64,000 bases of DNA from DASPHG01 sp963748315 (lineage in GTDB: Bacteria > Actinomycetota > Thermoleophilia > Solirubrobacterales > Thermoleophilaceae). Positions 40,334 to 54,243 of this stretch are shown piece by piece. The translations under genes and the position numbers were made by a program. The notes beneath the pieces were generated by a model, which had not been told where the DNA came from, ran no database searches, and saw nothing but the letters and a program-made list of their open reading frames with translations. The stretch spans positions 372,001-436,000 of the forward strand of contig CAVVIK010000010.1 of NCBI GenBank assembly GCA_963748315.1, given 5' to 3'. Each line of letters opens with the position of its first letter. The stretch's first letter is position 1.

Positions 40334-41402
40334 CGGAGCGGGGGCGATCCGCAGGTAGTGCCCGAACGCCCAGTGCGACAGCGCAGGCCGGCCCATGGCG
40401 CCCACGACGCCGCGAAGCAGTCGCGGCGGGATGCGCGGGACCACCCGCTGGGCGCGCAGCATCAGGTCGAACTTCCACCGGTGCCGGTCACTGAAGGCGC
40501 CGTAGCGAGCGAGCGCCTGGTCCCGCGTAGCACGCCCCTCGACGACGGCTTGCAACTCACGCCCGCACGCGATGCCGAAGTGCCAGGCGGTGCGGATGCC
40601 CTCCGCGGTCAGGGGGATGCAGTGGCCCGCCGAGTCACCCGCGAAGAAGATCTCGTCGTCGACCGCCGCTCGGATCTTGTGCGGGATCCAGTTGCCCTGG
40701 TAGCGGACCGCGTCCTCGCCGAGGTCGGTCGCCAGCCGGACGGTCGGCTCCTTGACGTGGTAGCGCGGGTCGAACGACCCGACCCCGATCCGGAGCTCGT
40801 CGTCGGCCGGGAAGCTCCACCCGTAGCCGGCGGGCACGTACGACCGGTCGATCCACAGCTCGAGGTCACCGCCCGAGCCGTGCGGGTGGACCTCGAGGCC
40901 GCGCGACAACGGCGCTTCGGGCGGCTGGTAGCCGTCACCCGCGAGGACGCGGCGCCAGCCGAGCGCGTCCACGATCAGCGGCGCCGACAGGTCTCCACGG
41001 TCCGTGTGCACCGTCATGCCCGGTCCGCCCGTTCACCTTCGCGGTCTCGAACTCGGCCTCGTTCTGCTCGTCGAGCAGCTCGCATAGGCGCGGGTAGTCG
41101 AACGTCGAGAACGTGAACGGCAGCGGCCACGCCGAGGTGCCGTGCGGCGTATGGACGACCAGCCGGTCGAAGGTCTGCTTCATCGACCCCTCGAGCCCAA
41201 GCGCGCGGATCCATTCGGTAGGGGCCGCGCATGCGGACGTCTGCCGCTCGCCCACCTCGTAGCGGTCCACGATCAACACGCGCGCGCCGCGCAGCTCGCG
41301 TGCAACCGCGAGGCCCGCGAAGCTCGCTCCGCAGATCAGGACGTCGTACTCCCCGCCCAGAGGAGTGCGGTCGCTGCCCCGCTTCGTTCGCCGCTTTGGC
41401 AT
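40163..41402 (-). CDS. Geranylgeranyl-reductase-family FAD oxidoreductase (frameshifted)
   Basis: About 410 residues. The FAD fold begins YDVLICGASFAGLAVARELRGARVLIVDRYEVGERQTSACAAP. An extra G in the run at 41019-41021 breaks the frame; removing it gives GRTGMTVHTDRGDLSAPLIVDALGWRR. A later DSAGHCIPLTAEGIRTAWHFGIACG is the second FAD motif typical of geranylgeranyl reductases. The last 55 or so residues (VADHVDAEVNGGNGHEP...) are antisense to the CarS-like gene and look non-native. The true end is probably near 40335, with another indel there. It reduces isoprenoid chains or works as a general flavin monooxygenase; substrate not certain. Confidence 0.72.
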
Positions 41403-41424
41403 GGCGACCGAGAGTACATGCCGC

Positions 41425-41430
41425 TACCCT
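41425..41430 (+). promoter_or_regulatory. -10-like TACCCT before rpsA
   Basis: TACCCT ends nine bases before GTG 41440, with no Shine-Dalgarno, consistent with a leaderless or near-leaderless S1 message. Confidence 0.4.
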
Positions 41431-41439
41431 GTCCCGTTC

Positions 41440-42771
41440 GTGGCTGAAGCCGACACGATTACCCCTGCCTCCGCCCAGGAGAACGGCCTGTTCATCGAGG
41501 TCGATGGGCAGATGGTCCCCAACTACGACGCGACGCTCGTCCTCTTCGAGGAGGGCGATGTCGTCTCGGGTGAGGTCGTTCGAATCGACAAGGACGAGGT
41601 GCTCGTCGACATCGGCTACAAGTCGGAGGGCGTCATCCCCGCGAACGAGCTGTCGATCCGCAAGTCGATCGACCCCGCGGACGAGGTGTCGCTCGGCGAG
41701 GAGGTCGACGCGCTCGTCCTCACCAAGGAGGACCAGGACGGGCGCCTGATCCTGTCGAAGAAGCGCGCCCGCTTCGAGAAGGCGTGGCGCCGGATCGAGT
41801 CCGCCGCCGAGACGGGCGAGCCGGTCAAGGGCACCGTCATCGAGGTCGTCAAGGGCGGGCTGATCATCGACCTCGGCGTGCGCGGCTTCCTGCCCGCGTC
41901 GCTGGTCGACATCCGGCGCGTGCAGAACCTCGACGAGTTCATGGGCCAGACGATCGAGTGCCGCGTCATCGAGCTGAACCGCTCCCGCAACAACGTGGTG
42001 CTGTCGCGCCGCGCCGTCCTGGAGGAGGAGCGCAAGGAGCAGCGCCAGCAGATCCTCGACCGGCTCCAGCCGGGCCAGGTCGTGGAGGGCGCGATCTCGA
42101 ACATCGTCGACTTCGGCGCCTTCGTGGACCTCGACGGCATCGACGGCCTGATCCACATCTCCGAGCTCTCGTGGAGTCACGTCAACCACCCGTCGGAGAT
42201 CCTCTCGATCGGAGACGTCGTGCCGGTCAAGGTGCTCGACATCGACCGCGACCGCCAGCGGATCTCGCTCGGCCTCAAGCAGACGCAGGAGGATCCGTGG
42301 CAGCGTGTCATGGACACCTACAACCTCGGTGACGAGCTCGAGGGGACGGTCACGAAGGTCGTCACCTTCGGCGCGTTCGTCGAGATCCTCGACGGCGTCG
42401 AGGGCCTCGTCCACATCTCCGAGCTCGCACATCACCATGTCGAGAACCCGCGCGAGGTCGTCAACCAGGGCGACAAGGTGCGCGTGAAGATCCTCGAGAT
42501 CGACTCCGAGCGCCGCCGGCTGTCGCTCAGCCTCAAGCGCGTCGAGGACCAGGTGCTGCCGCTGCGCGAGGGCGCACCGCCGCCGGATGACGCCCCGCCG
42601 GAGGAGCTCGGGGAGGTGCGCGACCTCGGCTTGTCCGAGGACGTGTTCGCCGGCGCAGAGACGCCCCCGCCGGCCGAGGAGGATCCCCCGGTCGAGACTC
42701 ATCCCGACGCCGACGACGTGCCGGCCGAGGCGGAAGAGCAGCCCGCGCAGGGGGAGGACCAGCCGGCCTGA
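41440..42771 (+). CDS. rpsA: 30S ribosomal protein S1
   Basis: A 443-residue S1 protein with four S1 RNA-binding repeats: about 30-100 (EGDVVSGEVVRIDKDEVLVDIGYKSEGVIP), 115-180 (VKGTVIEVVKGGLIIDLGVRGFLPASLV), 200-270 (VEGAISNIVDFGAFVDLDGIDGLIHISELSW) and 285-357 (LEGTVTKVVTFGAFVEILDGVEGLVHISELA). An acidic Pro/Glu-rich tail of about 70 residues follows. Four repeats are usual for Gram-positive-type S1. It helps mRNA loading on the ribosome, which is notable given the many leaderless genes here. Confidence 0.94.
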   Translation: MAEADTITPASAQENGLFIEVDGQMVPNYDATLVLFEEGDVVSGEVVRIDKDEVLVDIGYKSEGVIPANELSIRKSIDPADEVSLGEEVDALVLTKEDQDGRLILSKKRARFEKAWRRIESAAETGEPVKGTVIEVVKGGLIIDLGVRGFLPASLVDIRRVQNLDEFMGQTIECRVIELNRSRNNVVLSRRAVLEEERKEQRQQILDRLQPGQVVEGAISNIVDFGAFVDLDGIDGLIHISELSWSHVNHPSEILSIGDVVPVKVLDIDRDRQRISLGLKQTQEDPWQRVMDTYNLGDELEGTVTKVVTFGAFVEILDGVEGLVHISELAHHHVENPREVVNQGDKVRVKILEIDSERRRLSLSLKRVEDQVLPLREGAPPPDDAPPEELGEVRDLGLSEDVFAGAETPPPAEEDPPVETHPDADDVPAEAEEQPAQGEDQPA

Positions 42772-43353
42772 GCATCCCGGTCGTCGGCCTCACGGGGGGC
42801 ATCGGCGCGGGCAAGTCCGAGGCGCTGGCGGCGTTCGAACGCCTGGGCGCCGCGACGCTGTCGACGGACGCCGTCGTACATGACCTCCTGGCGAGCGCCG
42901 ACGTGCGCGACCTCCTGGCTGAGCGCTGGGGCGAGGACGTCGCGCCGGGAGGTGCGGTCGATCGCGCCGCGGTCGCGCGGATCGTCTTCGAGCGGCCCGA
43001 GGAGCGCGAGTGGCTTCAGGGCGTCCTGTGGCCGCGCGTCGGCGAGCGCGTCGCCGGGTGGCGCGCCGAGCTCGACCGACCGCGACCCGCAGCCGCGCGC
43101 CGCGATCGTCGAGGTCCCGCTCCTGTTCGAGTCGGGCATGGAAGCGGTGTTCGACAAAACCGTCGCGGTGATCGCCGACGAGGAACTGCGGGCTGAGCGG
43201 GCCGGCGGCCGCGGCCACGAAGGGCTCGAGGGGAGAACTTCTGCCCAGCTTTCCCAGGACGAAAAGTCGCAACGTGCGGACTTCACCGTCCGCAACGACG
43301 GCAGCCTGCAAGAGTTGGAGGAGAAGCTCTCCGAACTGCTCGACTCGCTATGA
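42768..43353 (+). CDS. coaE: Dephospho-CoA kinase (frameshifted)
   Basis: CoaE makes the last step of coenzyme A synthesis. The P-loop VVGLTGGIGAGKSEALAAFERLGA is followed by STDAVVHDLLA and, after an extra base near 43078, AAIVEVPLLFESGMEAVFDKTVAVIADEELRAER. About 194 residues. No ATG, GTG or TTG lies in frame near the beginning; CTG 42768, overlapping the rpsA stop, is used here. Its stop overlaps the next gene's ATG by 4 bp. Confidence 0.87.
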
Positions 43354-43985
43354 GCACCGCCACCTACCGCGCTCGACGAACACGACGCCGCGCGACCGTG
43401 CGGCGCCGACGGCTGGCCGCGCTCGTGATGCTGCTCGGGGCGGGTGCCATCGCGGTGGCGATCGCCGGCATCGCGGGCTACGGGCCGCTGGCAGACGAGG
43501 TGCTGGAGATCAGGCTGCCGCTCCAACACGAGGACATCATTCGCCAGCAGGCCGCCGACAAGGACGTCGACGCCGCGCTGATCGCGGCCGTGATCTTCGA
43601 GGAGTCGAAGTTCCGCGACCAGACCTCGCACGCGGGTGCGCGCGGGCTGATGCAGATCACGCCCGGGACAGCCGACTACATCGCGCAGAAGTCGGGCGGG
43701 ATCGCGTTCGAGCAGGGAGACCTCGCGAGCCCGCAGATCAACATCGCCTACGGCGCCTGGTACCTGGATTACCTCACGGAGAAGTACGACGGGCATGAGC
43801 TGGCCGCGATCGCGGCCTACAACGCGGGCGAGGGCACGGTCGACCAGTGGGTCGGCACGGCCGGCGGCCTGGAGGTCTTCGACGAGGGCGACATCGCCTT
43901 TCCCGAGACGCGCGAGTACGTCGACGGCGTGATGGACCACCGCGCCGCGTACCGCAAGCACTACTCGGACCAGCTCGGCTACTAG
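43350..43985 (+). CDS. Lytic transglycosylase (SLT domain)
   Basis: A 211-residue protein. A TM anchor (about 27-47) is followed by a Slt70-like domain: QQAADKDVDAALIAAVIFEESKFRDQTSHAGARGLMQITPGTADYIAQKSGG, with the catalytic Glu in FEESKF, and NIAYGAWYLDYLTEKYDGHELAAIAAYNAGEGTVDQWV. It cleaves peptidoglycan outside the membrane. ATGA overlap with coaE. Confidence 0.92.
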   Translation: MSTATYRARRTRRRATVRRRRLAALVMLLGAGAIAVAIAGIAGYGPLADEVLEIRLPLQHEDIIRQQAADKDVDAALIAAVIFEESKFRDQTSHAGARGLMQITPGTADYIAQKSGGIAFEQGDLASPQINIAYGAWYLDYLTEKYDGHELAAIAAYNAGEGTVDQWVGTAGGLEVFDEGDIAFPETREYVDGVMDHRAAYRKHYSDQLGY

Positions 43986-45037
43986 ATAACCGCGAGCAGG
44001 CGTTCGAGGTCCGACTCGTCGTTCCAGGCGCCGACGGAGGCGCGCAGGAGGTTGCGGCCGGGGAGCTCGCGGATCAGGACGCCCGCCTCGCGGGCGCGCT
44101 CGTTGACCGCGGTGGCGTCCTCGCAGTCCCACGCGACCAGCGTCGTGTCGCCGCGCGGGCGCACGGTGTGGCCGCGGTCCTCGAGCAGCTCGGCCAGGCG
44201 TGCCGCAAGCTCGACGCCGCCCGTGTGGACCGCATTCCAGCCTGCCTCGGCCAGGACGTCGAGCGACGCCAACGCGAAGCGTGACGTCTCGCCGGCGAGC
44301 GCCGGCGTGTCCCACGCACGGCTGTCCGACCACCGCTCCGAGTCGAGGCCCGCGGCCGGGTCGGAGAGGGTCACGTAGCTCGGGATCAGCGACGGCACGC
44401 GCTCGCGAAACTCGGGCGCGACGTAGAGCATCCCGCTCCCGTCGGGTCCGCAGAGCCACTTCTGGCCCGAGCCCGCGTAGGCCGCGCACCCGAGCACCTT
44501 CACGTCCACCGGCACGGCGCCGACCCCCTGCGCGCCGTCGTAGACGACCGGGACGCCGACCGATGCGAGCGCGGCGGGCGCCAGCCGGCCGGTGATCCAG
44601 CTGACGTGCGAGCAGACGACGGCGGTGGTGGAGACCTCGACCGCGTCGGCGAGGTCGTCGAACGGCGCAACGATGACGTCCGCGCCGCGCCGCCGGGCAG
44701 CGCCGAGCGGCCCGTACACGCCGGGATGCTCCTCGTCCGAGGTGACGATCGTGTCGCCGGGGCCCAGCCCGGCCACGACCGTCGCGATCCCCTCGCTCGT
44801 GGAGGTCGTGAGCGAGATCTCGTCGGGCGCGCAGCCGAGGCGTGCGGCGTACTCCGCCGCCTGCCGCTTGCGCATCTCCTGCCGGCGCTCGAAGTAGGCC
44901 GCATGACGGCCCTCGCGCGCCTGCAGCTCGACCTCGTCGGCCGCGGCCTCGGCCGCGCGCCGCGGCACCGGCCCGTTGCTGCCCGTGTTCAGGAACGCCA
45001 CCCGCTCGCAGGCCGGGAACTCGGCGCGCAGGCTCAC
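43982..45037 (-). CDS. Class V aminotransferase (cysteine desulfurase/selenocysteine lyase-like)
   Basis: A 351-residue PLP enzyme: FLNTGSNGPVPRRAAEAAADEVELQAREGRH, EISLTTSTSEGIATVVAGLGPGDTIVTSDEEHPGVYGPLGAARRRGADV, and the PLP Lys in YAGSGQKWLCGPDGSGMLYV. It belongs to the CsdA/isopenicillin-epimerase-like group; it may act on cysteine, kynurenine or another amino acid, and no catalytic Cys loop decides this. It overlaps the amidohydrolase gene by 4 bp and meets the transglycosylase gene end to end. Confidence 0.85.
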   Translation of the reverse strand: MSLRAEFPACERVAFLNTGSNGPVPRRAAEAAADEVELQAREGRHAAYFERRQEMRKRQAAEYAARLGCAPDEISLTTSTSEGIATVVAGLGPGDTIVTSDEEHPGVYGPLGAARRRGADVIVAPFDDLADAVEVSTTAVVCSHVSWITGRLAPAALASVGVPVVYDGAQGVGAVPVDVKVLGCAAYAGSGQKWLCGPDGSGMLYVAPEFRERVPSLIPSYVTLSDPAAGLDSERWSDSRAWDTPALAGETSRFALASLDVLAEAGWNAVHTGGVELAARLAELLEDRGHTVRPRGDTTLVAWDCEDATAVNERAREAGVLIRELPGRNLLRASVGAWNDESDLERLLAVI

Positions 45038-46198
45038 GCGGCGCCGGCCTCGCGCTCGCCGACGTCGGTGTCCTCGGCCAGCTCCGGCAGCGCGACGTCG
45101 GGCGTTCGCGCCACCACCGAGGCGCCGATCAGGATCTGCACGGCCGGGGAGGGCAGTCCGTCGCGGGGCGGGTAGTCGGCGACGAAGCGGTCATACCGGT
45201 CGAGCATTGCCAGCACCGACGCCGCGGTCTCCGCCTGCGGCGCGTCGTCGCCGACCTCGCAGGCCAGTCGCGCGAGGCCGACGTATTCGTCGCTTACCTG
45301 GCCCGTGAGCATCCGCGACGCGGCCGTGTGCAGGTACTCGTGGACGCGGGCGAGCAGCAGGTCCGGTGCCCGCGGAGGCGGTCCAGGTGCCGGCCCCGCG
45401 TCGATCAGGTCGTCGCCGGCGACCACCCGCTCGGTCTGCCGACCCGCGACGCACTCGATCTGCTCGCGGTCGAGCCCGGCCTGGAGCGCGCAGCGCATGG
45501 CGTAGAGGAAGCCGCCGGCGGGGCTGCCGTAGGGCGTGTCGCTCGCGATCAGGATCCGCCCGGGTGGCACGAGCGAGAACAGCGCCATGAAGTCGGCGAC
45601 CGTCCACCACGACGTGTCGTAGAGCAGATTCGGGCGCTCGTCGGCGTGGCGCCAGAGCCACGCGAGGTCCGACACGCCCGCGTGCGCGAGGATCAGGCGC
45701 GCGTCCGGGTGGCGCCCGGTCAGCTCGTACGCATGCCGGCCGAGCGCCGGGATGCCGCGGCCGGCATGCACCAGGATCGGCAACCGCCGCTCGTCCGCGA
45801 GTGCGAACAGCCGCTCGACCTCCGGGTGGTCGAGGGTGAAGTTCTCCGCGCGCGGGTGCAGCTTGATCCCGCGCGCGCCGCGCGCGAGACAGCGCTCGGC
45901 CTCGGCGACCGGATCGGCGTTCGGGTCGAGCCGGCAGAAGGGCACGAGCCGGCCGCCGGACGGCCTCCGCCTCGGCGAGGATCCGGTCGTTCGCCTCCGG
46001 GTAACCGTCCGGCTCGTGCATCGTGAACACGACGGCGCGCGCGTCCACGATCGCGAGCGCCTCGAGCAGCTGGTCGGCGCTTACTCCGTAGCCGTCGGGG
46101 TCGTTCGCGCCCGTGTGCGTGTGCGCGTCGAAGTAGTCAACGTCGGGCAGCGCCTCGATCCAGGGCATGAGCAGATGGTCGGCGTACACCGGTGCCAC
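45034..46198 (-). CDS. Amidohydrolase-family metal-dependent hydrolase (frameshifted)
   Basis: About 388 residues of a TIM-barrel amidohydrolase: DYFDAHTHTGANDPDGYG (metal His-x-His), then after an extra G near 45955 GRLVPFCRLDPNADPVAEAERCLARGARGIKLHPRAENF, LPILVHAGRGIPALG, ARLILAHAGVSDLAWLW and GRILIASDTPYGSPAGG (Asp). The C-terminal 100 residues are helical with no clear motif. It is likely a decarboxylase or hydrolase; substrate unknown. GTG 46198 lies 26 bp from the uvrB start. Co-transcribed with the aminotransferase. Confidence 0.82.
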
Positions 46199-46211
46199 CC
46201 TACGCGCCCTC

Positions 46212-46217
46212 TACGCT
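46212..46217 (+). promoter_or_regulatory. -10-like TACGCT before uvrB
   Basis: TACGCT ends seven bases before GTG 46225. The gap to the divergent amidohydrolase start is only 26 bp, so the promoter must overlap that gene. Confidence 0.45.
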
Positions 46218-46224
46218 TGACCGT

Positions 46225-48228
<2,004 letters not shown>

Positions 48229-48230
48229 GA

Positions 48231-48236
48231 TAAGGT
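48231..48236 (+). promoter_or_regulatory. -10-like TAAGGT before the LVIVD-protein gene
   Basis: TAAGGT ends six bases before GTG 48243, only two bases after the uvrB stop codon. Confidence 0.45.
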
Positions 48237-48242
48237 TGGCGC

Positions 48243-49805
48243 GTGCGGCGGGGGGTCGTTTGCGCGCTTCTGATGGGGCTGTGGGTCATGCCCTCGGATG
48301 CGCTCGCGCACCTGGAGGACATCGAGAGCCACATGGTGTCGGCCGATCTCCCAGGCCCGGCGTGGGAGTCGTTCGGCAAGTTGCCGCTCGGCGGCCTGCC
48401 GAGCACGACGCGGGCGCAGGTCGAGCTGCCCGCTCCGCCGGAGCCGAGCCCCGGCTCGTTCGAGCTGGTGGGGCACGACCCGCTGCTCAGCCGCGGGATG
48501 AACGCGGCGCTGGCCGTGCATGGCGACTACGCGTATGTGGGCTCCCGGACCGATGGGACCCACCTCAACTCGGGTGTCCTGGTGGTGGATGTGAGCGACC
48601 CGGCGAGCCCGGAGATCGTCAGCGAGATCGGGCAGCCGAACGAGGCCAACCTCGGCGAGAGCTCGCGGGAGCTGCGGATCCTGCCGCAGCAGGACCTGCT
48701 GCTCGTCCTGAATCACGCCTGCAGCGAGCTGATCCACCGCTGCGCGAACCCGTCGCAGACCGGCCGCAGCCTGATGCCGTCGAACATCCGCTTCTACGAC
48801 ATCTCGGGCGAGAACGCCGCCGCTCCGAAGCTCGTCTCGACCTACCTGCCGTCACGGTCGGCTCCGCAGCAGCCGCACGAGATCTTCCTCTGGACGGATC
48901 CCGACGATGCGAATCGCGTGCTGCTCTTCGAAACCACCCCGAGCAGCGACGGCAGCACGCAGCCCAACCTCGTCGTCACCGACATCTCGCGTGCGCGCGC
49001 GGGAGAGTTCGAGGAGATCGGGACCTGGCATAACTCGATCGGCAACCCCGAGCGCGACAACCGGCTGCACTCGCTCACGGTCTCGAACGACGGCACCCGG
49101 GCCTACCTGGCCTATCTGGGCGGCGGCTTCCTCGTCGCGGACACGAGCGACTTCGCGGCCGGCGTGCCGAATCCGGAGGTCCGGCTGGTCACACCCGTCG
49201 AGAATCGCGTCTTCTGGACCGATCCGGGCGCGCACAGCGCGATCAAGCTCTGGGGCAAGCCCTACGCGCTGGTCACGGACGAGGTCTACGGAAAGCTCGG
49301 CGGCGTGCTGCCCGCCCATGGGTGCCCATGGGGCTGGGTGCGCATCATCGACATCCACGACGAGACCGCTCCGGTCCTTGCGGCCGAATACCGGCTGCCC
49401 TCGAACGAGCCGGAGATCTGCGCATCGCAGCCGCCCGACCGCGACCACATCGGCAGCTTCTCGGCGCACAACCCGACGCTGACGCAGAATCTCGCCTTCA
49501 TCACGTGGCACGGGGCGGGCCTCCAGGCGGTCTCGATCGCCGACCCGACCCAGCCGCGCTCGGCCGCTCAGTTCATCCCGGAGCCGCTCGCGACGGTCCA
49601 GACGGAGGATCCCGCCCTCAGTCAGGGCCGGGACAAGGTCGTCATGTGGAGCTTCCCGATCATCAAGGACGGCCTGATCTACGCCGTGGACATCCGCAAC
49701 GGGCTCTACATCCTGCGCTACCACGGGCCCTTCGAGCGCCAGGTGGCGCGGATCGGGTTCCTCGACGGGAATTCGAACTCCGGCGACGCCCAGCGCCTCG
49801 AGTGA
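48243..49805 (+). CDS. Secreted LVIVD-repeat beta-propeller protein
   Basis: A 520-residue protein with a signal peptide (VVCALLMGLWVMPSDALA). Repeats of the LVIVD type follow, for example GVLVVDVSDPASPEIVSEIG, NIRFYDISGENAAAPKLVSTY, GFLVADTSDFAAG, VRIIDIHDETAPVLAAEYRLP and GLQAVSIADPTQPRSAAQFIP, predicting a propeller outside the membrane. Paired Cys residues (NHACSELIHRC, HGCPWGW) may form disulphides. Such proteins can bind or act on other surface components; function unknown. Confidence 0.85.
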   Translation: MRRGVVCALLMGLWVMPSDALAHLEDIESHMVSADLPGPAWESFGKLPLGGLPSTTRAQVELPAPPEPSPGSFELVGHDPLLSRGMNAALAVHGDYAYVGSRTDGTHLNSGVLVVDVSDPASPEIVSEIGQPNEANLGESSRELRILPQQDLLLVLNHACSELIHRCANPSQTGRSLMPSNIRFYDISGENAAAPKLVSTYLPSRSAPQQPHEIFLWTDPDDANRVLLFETTPSSDGSTQPNLVVTDISRARAGEFEEIGTWHNSIGNPERDNRLHSLTVSNDGTRAYLAYLGGGFLVADTSDFAAGVPNPEVRLVTPVENRVFWTDPGAHSAIKLWGKPYALVTDEVYGKLGGVLPAHGCPWGWVRIIDIHDETAPVLAAEYRLPSNEPEICASQPPDRDHIGSFSAHNPTLTQNLAFITWHGAGLQAVSIADPTQPRSAAQFIPEPLATVQTEDPALSQGRDKVVMWSFPIIKDGLIYAVDIRNGLYILRYHGPFERQVARIGFLDGNSNSGDAQRLE

Positions 49806-49825
49806 TCTTGCGTCCGATAGGACGC

Positions 49826-49831
49826 TAGTCT
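49826..49831 (+). promoter_or_regulatory. -10-like TAGTCT before the DivIVA-like gene
   Basis: TAGTCT ends eight bases before GTG 49840 and covers TTG 49831, which favours GTG 49840 as the start. Confidence 0.4.
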
Positions 49832-49839
49832 TGCGCCGC

Positions 49840-50829
49840 GTGGAGCTCGATCGCCGGTACATCACCCGTAAGGATTTCCCAGCGGCCCGTCGCGGCTATG
49901 ACCCCGACGAGGTCGACCAGCACCTCCGCGAGCTGGCGGACGCCATCAACGACCTCCAGCGCGAGGCCGAGCAAAGGCCGCCGGAAACGACGAGCGTCGC
50001 GGGTGCGGCCGCGGAGCAGGTGCGCACGATTGTCGAGGCCGCCGAGCGCAGCGCCGGCGAGATCGAGCAGCGCGCCCAGCTCGAGGCGACCCAGGTCCGC
50101 GTCGCCGCCGAGGCCGACGCGCGCGACACCCGCGCCCGCGCCGACGCCGAGGCCGCGGAGCACATCTCGCGGGTCGAGGAGGCCACGCGGGGGATGCTCG
50201 ACCGCGCCGACCAGGCCGACGCCCACGTCGCCCAGCTGCTCGACGGCCTGCGCGCTGCGGCGGACGCGATGGTCTCCGACCTGCGCAACGGCGCCGAGCA
50301 GCTCGGCCGCGACCTAGGCGAGATCCGCCGCGGTCTGGGCGCACTGCGCTCCTCGCGCCCCGACCCGGGCGAGGCCGAGCCGCGCGCCCCCGAGGACATG
50401 CCGATCCCGGAGCCGGCGCCCGAGCCCGAGTACCACGAGCCCGAGCCGGAGCCTGCGTATCAGGAGCCCGAGCCCGAGCCGGAACCCGCGCCTGAGCCGA
50501 CCTACGTGGCTCCTCAGCCCGAGGAGGAGTCGCTCAAGTACCAGGGCGACGAGCTGCAGCCCACCGAGGAGGTGCCGCCTCCGGCGCCCGAGCGCGAGCC
50601 GTTCGTGCCCGAGGCGGAGACGGAGTTCACCGAGCCGGAGCCCGCTCCCGAGCCGGCCCCGGCCGGCGGCGGCGGTGGGGGCGGCGGGTCCGAGGGCGCG
50701 CGTCTCGTCGCGCTCAACATGGCGCTGAACGGAACGCCGCGCGAGGAGACCGCGGCATACCTCGCGGAGAACTTCGACCTCCCCGACCAGGAAGCCCTCC
50801 TGGACGAGGTCTACTCCCGCGCGGGCTAG
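49840..50829 (+). CDS. DivIVA-domain protein with Pro/Glu-rich spacer
   Basis: A 329-residue protein. Residues 1-45 are a DivIVA N-terminal domain (RRYITRKDFPAARRGYDPDEVDQHLRELADAINDL), which targets curved membrane or the division site. An Ala/Glu/Arg-rich coiled coil extends to about residue 175. A Pro-Glu repeat region (about 185-270) and a Gly8 linker precede a C-terminal helical domain (LVALNMALNGTPREETAAYLAENFDLPDQEALLDEVYSRAG) that looks like a small interaction module. It sits between the LVIVD gene and uvrA. Confidence 0.85.
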   Translation: MELDRRYITRKDFPAARRGYDPDEVDQHLRELADAINDLQREAEQRPPETTSVAGAAAEQVRTIVEAAERSAGEIEQRAQLEATQVRVAAEADARDTRARADAEAAEHISRVEEATRGMLDRADQADAHVAQLLDGLRAAADAMVSDLRNGAEQLGRDLGEIRRGLGALRSSRPDPGEAEPRAPEDMPIPEPAPEPEYHEPEPEPAYQEPEPEPEPAPEPTYVAPQPEEESLKYQGDELQPTEEVPPPAPEREPFVPEAETEFTEPEPAPEPAPAGGGGGGGGSEGARLVALNMALNGTPREETAAYLAENFDLPDQEALLDEVYSRAG

Positions 50830-50853
50830 ACCTCGCGGCCCACCGGGCGTCTC

Positions 50854-50859
50854 TAGACT
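50854..50859 (+). promoter_or_regulatory. -10-like TAGACT before uvrA
   Basis: TAGACT ends seven bases before GTG 50867. It follows the pattern of its partner uvrB, with no SOS box that I could recognise. Confidence 0.45.
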
Positions 50860-50866
50860 CGGCGGA

Positions 50867-53759
<2,893 letters not shown>

Positions 53760-54156
53760 CGCCGCGACCTTCTTCTTCCCGATTCGCTCGCCCCACTCGG
53801 CCTCGATCTCGGCAAACGTCTTGAGCGCGGCGTCCTGGACCTCCTGGCCGCGCGGGGTCAGGCGCACCAGCTTCGCGCGCTTGTCCGCCGGGTCCGGGAT
53901 CCGCTCGACCTAGCCGAGCTCTTCGAGGTCGGCGACGATCTCGCCGACCGACTGCTTCGTGATCCGGGCGCGCTCGGCCAGGTCCGTGAGCCGGACGCCG
54001 TGCGGGCGCATGTTGCCGAAGACACAGCCATGGGAAGGGCGCATCTCCGCGTAGCCCGAGCTGCACGCAGGCGCGCGTGGAGCTCGTCCTGCATCTGGCG
54101 CTGGACGTCCGAGAGGAGGGCGATGAGTGGGTATTGCGTGCGCTGTATCACTTTGG

Positions 54157-54211
54157 TCAGGTCTCCTGATAAGGTAGCCTGATCGTCAGGTTCCCTTACA
54201 AGGTTTCCTGA
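54157..54211. promoter_or_regulatory. Tandem CCTGA/TCAGG operator array between marR and the DHA2 pumps
   Basis: Four TCAGG/CCTGA dyad elements fill 55 bp. TCAGG-tct-CCTGA is at 54157-54169 and CCTGA-tcg-TCAGG at 54178-54190. The latter is nested in a larger symmetric element whose outer arms AAGG (54171-54174) and CCTT (54194-54197) are each three bases away. A second composite dyad, TCAGG...CCTT-ac-AAGG...CCTGA, spans 54186-54211. The array lies ahead of the first pump's start and next to the marR start, so it is the predicted MarR operator. Confidence 0.7.
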
Positions 54212-54230
54212 CCATTGTAGACCACGTTAC

Positions 54231-54235
54231 GGAGG
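54231..54235 (+). promoter_or_regulatory. Ribosome-binding site GGAGG of the first DHA2 pump
   Basis: GGAGG lies eight bases before ATG 54244 and fixes this start. Confidence 0.6.
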
Positions 54236-54243
54236 TTGACCAG

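Noticed and set aside
40163..40334. Native C-terminal extension of the reductase antisense to the CarS-like gene
   Set aside because: The residues are compositionally unlike the rest and match the reverse strand of a conserved membrane protein, so an indel near 40335 is more likely.
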